From Nocardia brasiliensis IFM 10847 (GTDB lineage Bacteria > Actinomycetota > Actinomycetes > Mycobacteriales > Mycobacteriaceae), in the NCBI RefSeq assembly GCF_000710915.1, contig NZ_BAUA01000210.1, forward strand, positions 1 through 52,435: a stretch of DNA of 52,435 nt. Reading direction: 5' to 3'. Numbering within the stretch: the stretch's first letter is position 1; every line of letters starts with the position of its first letter. The position numbers and the translations under genes are program-made. The notes beneath the pieces are model-generated. The model was not told the DNA's origin. It made no database searches and was given only the letters and a program-made list of their open reading frames with translations. Below are positions 14,800-23,554 of this stretch, piece after piece.

Positions 14800-15390
14800 A
14801 TGGCGCGACCTCGACGGAGTGGAGATACTCGGCAGCTGCTGGTGGAGGAGGGGGCTGCGGGGTTCTTGAGCAGCGGGTACCACGGGACCGGGATCAAGCA
14901 GGTGCTGGACAAGGTCGGGGTGCCCAAGGGGTCGTTCTACAACTATTTCGACAGCAAGGAGAGTTTCGGGCGGGCGGTGATCGAGCATCACTCGCTGTGT
15001 GTGCAGCGCAACCTGACCGAGGCGTTCGGGGCGGCGGCGGATCCGATCAGCGGACTGCGCGCGTTCTTCGGTCGTCTGATGGGCGAGTTCGTCGCGGCGG
15101 ATTTCACCGGCGGCTGCTTGATCGCGAATCTCGGCGGTGAGCTGGAAGGCAGTGAGCTGCTGCGGGAGTCGCTGTCGAGTGCGTGGGGCGCGTGGCGGGA
15201 TCGGGTCGCCGAGCAGCTGCGCGCGGCGCAGGCGGCGGGGCAGATCCGTGCCGATATCGACGCGACCGAACTCGCCGATCTGCTGCTCGAATCCTGGGAG
15301 GGCGCGGTGATCCGGATGAAGATCGACCGGACGCTCGATCCGTTGCACAAGTGCCTGAACCGGCTGCTGGACGACTACTTCCGACCCTGA
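14800..15390 (+). CDS. TetR/AcrR family regulator (NemR/AcuR-like)
   Basis: This 196-residue repressor has a helix-turn-helix GIKQVLDKVGVPKGSFYNYFDSKESF at about residues 33-58 and a C-terminal ligand domain containing the sequence GGCLIANLGGELE. A glycine-cysteine motif at this position is typical of the group that senses reactive electrophiles or acrylate-like ligands (C107 region). ATG 14800 begins MARPRRSGDTRQLL. It has an operator in its own promoter and an identical one before the downstream SDR, so it very probably represses both. Confidence 0.88.
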   Translation: MARPRRSGDTRQLLVEEGAAGFLSSGYHGTGIKQVLDKVGVPKGSFYNYFDSKESFGRAVIEHHSLCVQRNLTEAFGAAADPISGLRAFFGRLMGEFVAADFTGGCLIANLGGELEGSELLRESLSSAWGAWRDRVAEQLRAAQAAGQIRADIDATELADLLLESWEGAVIRMKIDRTLDPLHKCLNRLLDDYFRP

Positions 15391-15432
15391 CAGGCGGCGC
15401 GAACTCTCAGGGGTCTCGCCATATCTATTCCA

Positions 15433-15448
15433 AGACGACCGGTCGTAT
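15433..15448. promoter_or_regulatory. Operator of the SDR-tautomerase operon
   Basis: AGACGACCGGTCGTAT here is identical to the operator at 14775-14790 in front of the TetR gene. It lies 19 bp upstream of the preferred SDR start, where a bound repressor would block transcription. Confidence 0.85.
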
Positions 15449-15467
15449 TAAAGAGATGAGGAAGAAC

Positions 15468-16202
15468 ATGACCAAGACGGTGATCGTGACGGGATCCTCC
15501 AGCGGGATCGGACAGGACATCGCGCGCGCATTCGTCGCGCGCGGCGACAACGTGGTACTCAACGGCCGCGACGCGGGCAAACTCGCGGAGGTGGCCGCGA
15601 AGCTCGGCGCCCCGGCCGCCGTGGCGACCGTCGCGGGCAACATCGGTTCCCCCGCAACGGGTTCGGAGCTCGTGCGTACCGCCGTCGACCGGTTCGGTGG
15701 CGTGGACGTGCTGGTGAACAACGCGGGCATCTTCGGCGCGACGCCGTTCGTGGACGTCACCGAGGCCGAACTCGACAGCTATATCGACGGCAACCTCAAG
15801 GGCACCTACTTCACCACCCAGGCGGTGGTCCGCCGGCTGCGCGAGCAGCAGACGGGCGGCAGCATCGTGAACATCGGGACCGTGCTGGTCGAGCACGCGC
15901 TGGCCGGCTTGCCCGCCTCCGCCGCCCTGGTCAGCAAGGGCGGTGTGCACGCGCTCACCACCAGCCTGGCCGCCGAACTCGCCGCCGACGGCATCCGTGT
16001 CAACGCCGTCGCTCCGGGGGTCATCCGCACCCCGCTCTTCGGCGACGGCGACGAATCCGCCTCGGCGCGGCTGGCTTTGCTGAACCGGATCGGCGAGGTC
16101 TCCGAAACCACCGCCGCCGTGCTGTATCTCGCCGACGCCGAGTTCACCACGGGACACATCTTCCCCGTCGACGGCGGCTACATCTCGGGGCGGGCCGCCT
16201 GA
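15468..16202 (+). CDS. SDR family protein lacking the catalytic tyrosine
   Basis: This 244-residue short-chain dehydrogenase fold has the cofactor motif TGSSSGIG at residues 8-15, NNAG at 84-87, and N109 in place. The active-site YxxxK is replaced: K157 is present in LVSKGG, but the tyrosine position is A153, and the serine region reads VNIGTVLVEH. The closing VDGGYISG motif is intact. ATG 15468 is preferred for its AGGA ribosome site; ATG 15456 is in frame. The stop codon overlaps the tautomerase ATG by one base. Such variants may be redox-inactive, or may use another acid in cis or from the tautomerase partner. Confidence 0.86.
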   Translation: MTKTVIVTGSSSGIGQDIARAFVARGDNVVLNGRDAGKLAEVAAKLGAPAAVATVAGNIGSPATGSELVRTAVDRFGGVDVLVNNAGIFGATPFVDVTEAELDSYIDGNLKGTYFTTQAVVRRLREQQTGGSIVNIGTVLVEHALAGLPASAALVSKGGVHALTTSLAAELAADGIRVNAVAPGVIRTPLFGDGDESASARLALLNRIGEVSETTAAVLYLADAEFTTGHIFPVDGGYISGRAA

Positions 16203-16405
16203 TGCCCTACGTCAACATCAAGGTCACCGACGAGGGCGTCACCCGGGAACAGAAGTCCCGGCTGATCGCGGGCGTCACTGAACTGCTGCGCGAGGTGCTC
16301 GGCAAGGACCCGGCCACCACGTTCGTGGTGATCGACGAAGTCGCACTCGCGAACTGGGGTGTGGGCGGCGTCGACGTGGAGGAGTACCGGCGCAGCCGGT
16401 CCTGA
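16202..16405 (+). CDS. 4-oxalocrotonate tautomerase family protein
   Basis: This 67-residue protein begins MPYVNIKV, so removal of Met exposes the catalytic Pro1 of the tautomerase superfamily. Its length and the closing WGVGGVDVEEYRRSRS fit the small-subunit type that assembles as hexamers. It interconverts keto-enol forms of small acids or reacts with activated electrophiles. It is translationally coupled to the preceding SDR (TGATG overlap) and shares its TetR operator. Confidence 0.9.
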   Translation: MPYVNIKVTDEGVTREQKSRLIAGVTELLREVLGKDPATTFVVIDEVALANWGVGGVDVEEYRRSRS

Positions 16406-16410
16406 ACAGC

Positions 16411-16455
16411 CGAACGCCCCACCGGCCAACGGATTTCCGGCCGGTGGGGCGTTCG
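16411..16455. terminator. Bidirectional terminator hairpin
   Basis: A perfect 17-bp stem, CGAACGCCCCACCGGCC (16411-16427) with its complement at 16439-16455 and an 11-nt loop, fills the 57-bp gap between the convergent tautomerase and spermidine-synthase genes. Confidence 0.88.
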
Positions 16456-16462
16456 CGAGGAG

Positions 16463-17671
16463 CTACACGCGCAGCGCGTGCGGTTCGATCGCGCCGCGGA
16501 CCAGCGCGCGAGCGTCGATGGTCTCGGGGCGGTAGGGGAGGGTGACCAGACGATCGGTCATGCCCTGGACCGGATCCTCGATGCGCTCGTTCAGGCCGAA
16601 CAGGAAGGTCCATTCGTGTTCGTCGCTGCCGTACTGGACGACGGTGCCGAACTGCTCGTGGAACCGAGCCCAGGAGCGCTTCAGCGTCTCGTTGCGCCAC
16701 ATCGTCGCGCAGCCCGCCTGCGCGGTGAGCACGCCGCCGGGCGCGAGCAGCGCCCGACATCGGGACAGGAACTCCGACTCGTACAGGCGGTTGTGCTGCG
16801 CGTCCTCTACCCGCTCGTCGGGCAGGTCGATCACGATGACGTCGTAGCGGGTGCCCGCCTGCGCGGCGTCGGCGAGGAAGTCCCAGCCGTCGGCGTAGTG
16901 CACCTTGACCGGGCCCTCGCCCTTGACCGCGGCGGCCAGCTCGTCGCTGGTGTAGCCGTAGGGCAGGTGCTCGGCGCACAGCTCGACCTCGAGCTGGTCG
17001 ATGTCGACGTGGTCGACCAGGGTCGCGCCCGCGGCGACCGACATCTGACTTGCCACACCCTCACCGGAGCCGATGATCAGCACCTTGTCCAGCTTCTCGG
17101 CGAGCACGAAGGCGGGCACCATCATGGCCTCGTGGTAGGTCAGCTGGGAGAACTCGGTGGACTGGCGATCGTCGTCGGAGAACAGGCTGATGCCCTGCTC
17201 GGTCCGCGCGATCACCATGTGCTGGAACGGAGTACGGGTGTCGACGATCACCTCGTGCAGGTCCCAGATGCGGGTCAGGCCCGCGCCCACCGGCTCCTCG
17301 ATCCGCTGCGAGCCGTGCCCGCGGCGGATCACCTGCATGCGAACATCCTTGGGGGAGAGCTTGTCTCGCAGGAGTTCGACGGCTTTCGACGCACCGGCGC
17401 CGATACTGCCGCAGGTGAAGACGTCGACGAAGATGTCGCCGGACTCGGGATAAGTGTGAATCGAGGCGTGAGACTCCGACAACAGCGCGAGGACAGTCAC
17501 CCCCTGCGGATCGAACTTCTTGTGTACGACATCGCAGATGGTGACGCCCGCGGCGATCAAAGACTCGCGCAACGCCGATTCGAGTTGTTCGAGGTCGTCG
17601 CAGAGGGCCGCGTCGACACCACCGAACTCGGCCAGCACATGCCAGCCGGTGAAATCTGCCGTCATGGGCAT
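16463..17671 (-). CDS. Fused S-adenosylmethionine decarboxylase / spermidine synthase
   Basis: This is a 402-residue fusion. Residues 1-125 are a pyruvoyl AdoMet decarboxylase of the short bacterial class: self-cleavage would occur at LLSE66-S67, and H72 and C87 (FTCG) match the processing and catalytic residues. Residues about 133-402 are a spermidine synthase domain with GSGEGVASQM (usually GGGDG), VDIDQLEVE for the AdoMet adenosine, and aspartates D282 and D285 at the amine-binding site. The product would make decarboxylated AdoMet and use it at once for aminopropyl transfer. GTG 17677 is also possible; ATG 17671 has GGCGAGAG upstream. It lies 32 bp after the decarboxylase gene, in the same operon. 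Confidence 0.92.
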   Translation of the reverse strand: MPMTADFTGWHVLAEFGGVDAALCDDLEQLESALRESLIAAGVTICDVVHKKFDPQGVTVLALLSESHASIHTYPESGDIFVDVFTCGSIGAGASKAVELLRDKLSPKDVRMQVIRRGHGSQRIEEPVGAGLTRIWDLHEVIVDTRTPFQHMVIARTEQGISLFSDDDRQSTEFSQLTYHEAMMVPAFVLAEKLDKVLIIGSGEGVASQMSVAAGATLVDHVDIDQLEVELCAEHLPYGYTSDELAAAVKGEGPVKVHYADGWDFLADAAQAGTRYDVIVIDLPDERVEDAQHNRLYESEFLSRCRALLAPGGVLTAQAGCATMWRNETLKRSWARFHEQFGTVVQYGSDEHEWTFLFGLNERIEDPVQGMTDRLVTLPYRPETIDARALVRGAIEPHALRV

Positions 17672-17703
17672 ACTCACTCTCGCCTAGGGGTTGGCAGCCG
17701 GCG

Positions 17704-18816
17704 TCAGCCGGCGGGGCGGGTAGGTTCAGCGCCCGAGACGTGCACGGTCAAGGGCGGAAAACCATTGAAGGACACCGACGAATAACTCGCGGTATAGGCG
17801 CCGGTGTCGAGGATCTGGATGCGATCACCGGCTCGCAACGTGGTCGGTAACAGGACCCGCGTGCGTTGATACAGTACATCGTCTCCGTCGCAGGTCGGAC
17901 CAGCCACCACTGCCTCGTCGACAGGGTCGCCGTCCCGATCCGTGACGAATCGATAGGCGATGTACTCGTTCTCGGTCTCGGCCATGCCGTTGTAGCGGCC
18001 GATGTCGAGATACACCCAGCGCCGGCCGTCCGGCGCGATGCGCACGCCGACGACCTCGGCGTGGATGACACCCGCCGACCCGACCAGCGCGCGGCCGGGC
18101 TCGACCACCAAACCGGCGGTGGCGGGCAGGTATTCGGCCACGGCGGCGCCGACCACCGTGGCGATCTCGTCGAGCGCGGGCGCCGGGTCGGCGTACGCGA
18201 TCGGCAGGCCGCCGCCGATGTTCACCGAGGAGACGTGAATATCCTTGTCGGCCAAGGCTTGTACGATGCGGCCCGCCTGTTCGACGCCGATCCGCCACGC
18301 GTTCGGGTCGAGTTGCTGGGAGCCGACGTGGAAGTACGGCCCCGCGACCGTCAGCCCGAGGTCACGCGCCCGGACCAGCAGCCGCAGCGCCTCATGGGGC
18401 GCACAGCCGAACTTGGTGCCGAACGGGGTGCGCGACTCGGGAGCCGAAGCGAGGAAACGACATTCGACCTCCGAGCCCGGTGCGTGCTGCACGATGCGCA
18501 GCAGGTCGTCCTCGGTGTCGAAGGCGTAGCGGCGCACGCCGAGCGCGTACGCGCGGGCGATGTCGGCGGCCTTCTTGATCGGGTTGCCGTAGCAGAGCGT
18601 CTGCGGCTCGACGCCCAGCGCGAGGCACAGCTCGATCTCGCCGATGCTGGCGACGTCGAACTCGGCGCCTTCCTCGTCGAGCACGTGGATGAGCTCCGAC
18701 ACCGGGCTTGCCTTGACCGCGAAGCGAATTCGTGCCGTGGGCAGGGCGGCACGGAGCGCGCGGTAGTTCTCGCGCACTCGCTCGGGGTAGATGACAAGGA
18801 ACGGTGATTCGGGCAT
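17704..18816 (-). CDS. PLP-dependent ornithine/lysine (type III fold) decarboxylase
   Basis: This 370-residue alanine-racemase-fold decarboxylase carries the PLP lysine K35 (FAVKASP), HVGSQ (163-167), the glycine loop GGGLP (201-205), EPGR (239-242) and the active-site cysteine in GPTCDGDDVL (C309). These are the determinants of eukaryotic-type ornithine decarboxylase and its bacterial lysine/ornithine relatives. The specificity helix cannot be read with certainty. Given the aminopropyltransferase fusion downstream, ornithine to putrescine is the likeliest reaction. ATG 18816 starts MPESPFLVIYPERV; a longer in-frame leader upstream has no family support. Confidence 0.92.
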   Translation of the reverse strand: MPESPFLVIYPERVRENYRALRAALPTARIRFAVKASPVSELIHVLDEEGAEFDVASIGEIELCLALGVEPQTLCYGNPIKKAADIARAYALGVRRYAFDTEDDLLRIVQHAPGSEVECRFLASAPESRTPFGTKFGCAPHEALRLLVRARDLGLTVAGPYFHVGSQQLDPNAWRIGVEQAGRIVQALADKDIHVSSVNIGGGLPIAYADPAPALDEIATVVGAAVAEYLPATAGLVVEPGRALVGSAGVIHAEVVGVRIAPDGRRWVYLDIGRYNGMAETENEYIAYRFVTDRDGDPVDEAVVAGPTCDGDDVLYQRTRVLLPTTLRAGDRIQILDTGAYTASYSSVSFNGFPPLTVHVSGAEPTRPAG

Positions 18817-18987
18817 AGTTGATCTTTCGCTCGGGCAGCAGCGGGAAGAGTAGCAGCGGCCCCTACCCAGAAACGAATCCGTCAAACCTCACGTTGACCA
18901 CAGGCCGACTCTGCCCTCGAAAAGCGGCGGGAAGTAGTCGATGACCTGTATGGATTCTGTAGAGATCGGAGCCGGCGGCGGTGCGGA

Positions 18988-21495
18988 TCAGCCCGCGGAC
19001 ACCGTGAGTTCATCGAAGACGATCTCACCGGCGGCATCGGACTCGGCCAGGTCCACCAACGCGACGATCGACCAGCCGTGGTCGCCCGCCGGGTCGTCGA
19101 GAACCTGACGCACCTGCCAGAATCCGGGTCTTCGTTCGATCTGGAACAGTTGCGGTCCGCGCGCGTCCGGCCCGGTGCCGATCCGCTCGTATTCGGCGAA
19201 GTACGGGGCCAATTCGGCGGCCCAGTCCGGGCCGGTGCCGAGCTCGTCGAGCAGGTCCCAGCGGCGCAGCGCGGCCAGCTCGACGCGGCGGAACATGGCG
19301 TTGCGGATCATCACGCGGAAGGCGCGCTCGTTCGCCGAGATCGGCCGGACCGTCTCCGCGCCGAAGGCGAGCTGCTCGGCGTCGGTCTCGGCGCCGGGGT
19401 TGGTGAGCTGCTCCCATTCGTCGAGCAGGCTCGAATCGACCTGCCGGACGAGCTCGCCCAGCCACTCGGTGATGTCCTCGAGCTCCTCGGTCCGCGCGGC
19501 ATCGGGCACGGTGCGGCGCAGCGCGCGGTAGGCGTCGGCGAGATAGCGCAGCACCACGCCCTCCGAGCGGGCCAGCTCGTAGAACGAGATCAGCTCGGCG
19601 AAGGTCATCGATCGTTCGATCATGTCCCGCACCACCGATTTGGGCGACGGCGCGAACTCCGACACCCAGGGATGCCCGGCGCGATAGGTCTCGAAGGCGG
19701 GCTCGATCAGCTCGGCCAGCGGCTTGGGCCAGGTGACCTCTTCGAGCAGTTCCATCCGCTCGTCGTATTCGATGCCGTCGGCCTTCATCTCGTTGATCGC
19801 CACACCGCGCGCCTTGTGCTGCTGAGCCATCAGCAGCTGGCGCGGATCCTCGAGCGTGGATTCGATGAGGGACACCACATCGAGGGTATAGCCGGGCGCG
19901 TCTTTGTCCAGCAGGTCGAAGGCGGCCAGGGCGAACGGTGACAGCGGCTGGTCCAGCGCGAAGTCGCGTTGCAGGTCGACGGTGAGCCGGGCGCGCCGGC
20001 CTTGCGCGTCCGGCTCGTCGAGCTGCTGCACCACCCCGGCGTCGCGCAGCGCGCGGTAGAGCCGGATGGCGCGCAGGATGTGTCTGCGCTGTGCGGGACG
20101 CGGTTCGTGGTTGTCCTCGAGCAGGTGCCGCATGGCGTCGAAACAGTTGCCCGGCCGCGCGATCACGTTGAGCAGCAACGAGTTCGTCACGGTGAAGCGG
20201 GAGACCATCGGCTCCGGCTGAGCCGCGATCAGCCGGTCGAAGGTCTCTTCGCTCCACGACACGAAACCCTCGGGTGGCTTGCGGCGCACCACTTTTCGCT
20301 GCTTCTTCGGATCGTCGCCGGCCTTGGCGAGCAGCCGGGTGTTCTCCACCTCGTGCTCGGGCGCCTGGACCACGACGGTGCCCATGGTGTCGTAGCCCGC
20401 GCGGCCGGCGCGGCCCGCGATCTGATGGAACTCACGGGCTTTCAGCCTGCGGGTACGCACGCCGTCGTACTTGGTGAGTCCCGTGAGCAGCACTGTGCGG
20501 ATCGGCACATTGATGCCGACGCCCAGGGTGTCGGTGCCGCAGACGACCTTCAGCAGCCCTTCCTGCGCGAGGCGTTCGACCAGCCTGCGGTACTTCGGCA
20601 GCATGCCCGCGTGATGCACGCCGATGCCGTGGCGGATCAGCCGGGAGAGCGTTTTGCCGAAACCGGACGCGAACCGGAACTCGCCCAGCGCCGTGGCGAT
20701 GGCGTCCTTTTCGGCCCGGGTGGCGAAGTTCACACTGGTGAGCGCCTGCGCTCGCTCCAGCGCGGCGGCTTGGGTGAAGTGCACCACGTACACCGGAGCC
20801 TGGTGGGTGGTGACGAGCTCTTCCAGGGTCTCGGTGATGGGCGTGCGCGCGTACGAGAAGGTCAGGGGTACCGGACGTTCCGTGCCCGCGACGACCGCCG
20901 TCGATCGGCCCGTGCGGCGTTCGAGATCCTTCGCGAAGAAATCGACCTCGCCCAGAGTCGCCGACATCAGCAGGAACTGCGCGCGCGGCAGTTCGAGCAG
21001 CGGGACCTGCCAGGCCCAGCCGCGATCCGGGTCGGCGTAGAAGTGGAACTCGTCCATCACGACCTGGCCGACATCGGCGGCCGCGCCCTCGCGCAAGGCC
21101 AGGTTCGCGAGGATCTCGGCGGTGGCGCAGATGATGGGAGCGTCGGCGTTGACCGCGGCGTCACCGGTCACCATGCCGACCCGCTCGGCGCCGAACACGT
21201 CGCAGAGCGCGAAGAACTTCTCGCTGACCAGCGCCTTGATCGGGGCGGTGTAGTAGGTGCGTTTGCCCTGCGTGAGCGCGATGAGGTGAGCGCCGACGGC
21301 GACCAGCGACTTACCGGAACCGGTCGGCGTCGCGAGGATGACGTTGGCACCGGAGGCCAATTCGAGCAGCGCCTCGTCCTGCGCCGGATACAGCGGGGTG
21401 CCCTGCTCGGCGGCCCAAGCCCCGAAGGACTCGTACAACGCGTCGGCGTCGGTTCCCGGTATCTCCAGCAGCTCGGTCAAATCCACTCCGCACAC
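18988..21495 (-). CDS. DEAD/DEAH-box (Ski2-like) helicase with C-terminal DUF3516
   Basis: This 835-residue helicase has Walker A ATPTGSGKS with K62, Walker B DEFH (148-151), motif III MSATLG, the HHAGMLPKYRRLVERL and GTDTLGVGINVP motifs, and QIAGRAGRAGYD (motif VI), followed by a long C-terminal region of the DUF3516 type from about residue 390. It is expected to unwind RNA in decay or processing, but the actinobacterial DUF3516 family is not characterised. The start is GTG 21495, with a second GTG three codons in. It is 26 bp downstream of the PAC2 gene and probably in the same operon. Confidence 0.9.
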   Translation of the reverse strand: MCGVDLTELLEIPGTDADALYESFGAWAAEQGTPLYPAQDEALLELASGANVILATPTGSGKSLVAVGAHLIALTQGKRTYYTAPIKALVSEKFFALCDVFGAERVGMVTGDAAVNADAPIICATAEILANLALREGAAADVGQVVMDEFHFYADPDRGWAWQVPLLELPRAQFLLMSATLGEVDFFAKDLERRTGRSTAVVAGTERPVPLTFSYARTPITETLEELVTTHQAPVYVVHFTQAAALERAQALTSVNFATRAEKDAIATALGEFRFASGFGKTLSRLIRHGIGVHHAGMLPKYRRLVERLAQEGLLKVVCGTDTLGVGINVPIRTVLLTGLTKYDGVRTRRLKAREFHQIAGRAGRAGYDTMGTVVVQAPEHEVENTRLLAKAGDDPKKQRKVVRRKPPEGFVSWSEETFDRLIAAQPEPMVSRFTVTNSLLLNVIARPGNCFDAMRHLLEDNHEPRPAQRRHILRAIRLYRALRDAGVVQQLDEPDAQGRRARLTVDLQRDFALDQPLSPFALAAFDLLDKDAPGYTLDVVSLIESTLEDPRQLLMAQQHKARGVAINEMKADGIEYDERMELLEEVTWPKPLAELIEPAFETYRAGHPWVSEFAPSPKSVVRDMIERSMTFAELISFYELARSEGVVLRYLADAYRALRRTVPDAARTEELEDITEWLGELVRQVDSSLLDEWEQLTNPGAETDAEQLAFGAETVRPISANERAFRVMIRNAMFRRVELAALRRWDLLDELGTGPDWAAELAPYFAEYERIGTGPDARGPQLFQIERRPGFWQVRQVLDDPAGDHGWSIVALVDLAESDAAGEIVFDELTVSAG

Positions 21496-21521
21496 CCTAC
21501 GTGCCGGTGTGCGGAGGCTTG

Positions 21522-22469
21522 TTACCGCTGCTCGTCTGTTTCGGTACCGCCCTCGTAGCCGCCTTGTTCGGCGAGGAACCGTTCGAACTCGGCGCCCAGT
21601 TCGTCACCGCTGGGCAGCTCGCCGTCGCCCACGAGCAGGCTCGACTGCCGCTCCTGCGCGCTGACGAAACTGTCGTACTGGCGTTCCAGCGCGTGCACCA
21701 CGGTCTCCACCTCGGAGTTGCCCGCGATGTGCTCGTTGACCTGTTCGCGCACGCGTGCGGCGGCCTCGCCGAGCGCGGCGAGCGGGATGTCGAGACCCGC
21801 GTTGTCGGCGACGTTCTCCAGTAGCGTCTGCGCCGCCTCCGGGTACGCGGTCTGGGCCAGGTAGTGCGGCACGTGCACCGAGAAGCCCACCGATTCGTGA
21901 CCGTGCTGAGCCATCCGGTACTCCAGCAGCGAGGACGCGCTGCCGGGCACCTGCAGCTCGCCCGGCCAGCGCTGATGCTCGGGGATCAGATCGCGGTCGG
22001 AGGAATGCGCGGTCACACCGAGCGGGCGGGTGTGCGGGATCGCCATCGGAATGGCGCTGAGACCGATGCTGCGGCGCACGCCGAGCTGTTCGGCGAGCAG
22101 CCGCACCGCGGTGGTGAACTTCTCCCAGCGCAGATCCGGTTCGATGCCCGCGAGCAGCAGGAACGGCGTGCCCGCCGTATCGCGCAGGGCCCAGAGGTTC
22201 AGCTCGGGCTCGGCGTACTCGGAGAAGTGGTCGGTCTTGAAAGTCATGAGCGGGCGGCGGGAGCGGTAGTCCAGCAGCTCGTCCACATCGAACGAGGCAA
22301 CCAGTTCGCTTTCGAGACTCTCGCGCAGGTGCGTGGTGGCCAGCCGCACCGCGTGCCCGGCATCGGTGAAGCCTTCCAGCCCGTGCACCAGGACGGGACC
22401 GGCGCCGTCGTCGGACGACAGCTGGGGAGCGGGGAACTCCAGTTCGTACATTCGCGACTCGTGCTCCAT
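21522..22469 (-). CDS. PAC2 family (proteasome assembly chaperone-like) protein
   Basis: This 315-residue PAC2-family protein has the domain VLVHGLEGFTDAGHAVRLATTHLRE from about residue 20, and SFDVDELLDYRSRRP. A helical C-terminal tail follows (AARVREQVNEHIA, then VVHALERQYDSFV). PAC2 proteins share a fold with the eukaryotic proteasome assembly chaperone, but the role in actinobacteria is unknown. ATG 22469 has AGGAAGGAG upstream. An in-frame extension of 94 codons is not supported. It lies just before the DUF3516 helicase. Confidence 0.88.
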   Translation of the reverse strand: MEHESRMYELEFPAPQLSSDDGAGPVLVHGLEGFTDAGHAVRLATTHLRESLESELVASFDVDELLDYRSRRPLMTFKTDHFSEYAEPELNLWALRDTAGTPFLLLAGIEPDLRWEKFTTAVRLLAEQLGVRRSIGLSAIPMAIPHTRPLGVTAHSSDRDLIPEHQRWPGELQVPGSASSLLEYRMAQHGHESVGFSVHVPHYLAQTAYPEAAQTLLENVADNAGLDIPLAALGEAAARVREQVNEHIAGNSEVETVVHALERQYDSFVSAQERQSSLLVGDGELPSGDELGAEFERFLAEQGGYEGGTETDEQR

Positions 22470-22707
22470 CGCGTACTCCTTCCTGCGCGGTTCCTGCACC
22501 GGTGCTGCTCGGCGCTCGACAGGGATGTCGTTCGAGAGCGGCCGACCGGGACGGGACCATGTCCATTGTCCCCCATGCCGGTGACCGCCACCGTGCACGG
22601 TCGGACACCGACCCATACGACGAGCCAACAGCTCCGGCGTGCCGCGCATTCCCGGCGCGCGGCGTGGCACCGCGGGCGGGCACCGGGAGTTTGGCACAGT
22701 GGATCGG

Positions 22708-23415
22708 GTGACTGTGGCGGATTCGACGCGCAAGCGGGTGCGCTTCGCCATGCCCGCGGCGTGTGCGGTGCTACTCGCCGGGTGCGGGTCGACGGTGACC
22801 GGACATCCGGTGTCGGCCGAGCAGACGTCGGTGACCCGCCAGATCAGCAGCCCCTTGGCCGCGCTGCTGCCCGAGCCGGCGCAGTTCCCGAAGCGCTACC
22901 CGGCGGTCGTGCTGCCGCCGGAGGCCGCCGCGCAGGCCGCGGGCGACCTCACCGGGGTCGGGCGCGGCGCTGCGGTGCAGCCGCCGGAATGCGCACCGCC
23001 GGAACCGAAATTCGGCGCCGACCAGCGGGCGGTCGCCGTCGGCACCGACGACGCCACCCGGGCCACCGTCACCGTCGAGCTGGCCCGGACGCGCCAGCCG
23101 CTGGCAGCGTTGCGCAGTCAGCTGACACAGTGCCGGTCGATGCGGGTGAACCAGAGCGGGGCCGGGACGACCGTGACGACCGAACTCGTCGCCGCCCCGA
23201 AGTCCGAGGCCGAGGATGCGCTGGGGTTGCGGCGGACGGTCCTGCCGGACGTCGCGGGCACCGGTCTGACGCAGACGATGCGGGCGGTGACCGGGCAGAT
23301 CGGTGATGTGCGAATTACCGTGACGTACCTGTCCTTTTCCGCGTCCGAACCGGATACGGCGGCGGTGAACGAACTGTTCGTGACGACCGCCCACCGCGTC
23401 GAACAGGGGTCGTAG
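22708..23415 (+). CDS. Secreted lipoprotein, DUF5642-like
   Basis: The 235-residue product starts with a signal peptide and a lipobox LAGC, so C26 would be lipidated. The mature part is 210 residues of mixed polarity, with FPKRYPAVVLPPEAAAQAA near its start, a pattern I associate with mycobacterial and nocardial lipoproteins of the DUF5642 kind. There are two further cysteines (PPECAPPE and TQCRSM). The function is unknown. GTG 22708 is chosen over GTG 22699 for signal peptide length. It diverges from the PAC2-helicase pair. Confidence 0.7.
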   Translation: MTVADSTRKRVRFAMPAACAVLLAGCGSTVTGHPVSAEQTSVTRQISSPLAALLPEPAQFPKRYPAVVLPPEAAAQAAGDLTGVGRGAAVQPPECAPPEPKFGADQRAVAVGTDDATRATVTVELARTRQPLAALRSQLTQCRSMRVNQSGAGTTVTTELVAAPKSEAEDALGLRRTVLPDVAGTGLTQTMRAVTGQIGDVRITVTYLSFSASEPDTAAVNELFVTTAHRVEQGS

Positions 23416-23554
23416 CACGCCTCTGGTGACAAGCGGCAGCGCTCGCACGGCAGCGGTGCGTGCGGTTGTCCACAATGCGGCGGAATCCACAGGCGCGGTG
23501 AATCGCCTGGTCGGCGTGGGGCGTTCGGCGGGGTGCGCGGGCAGGCTCGCTGCC

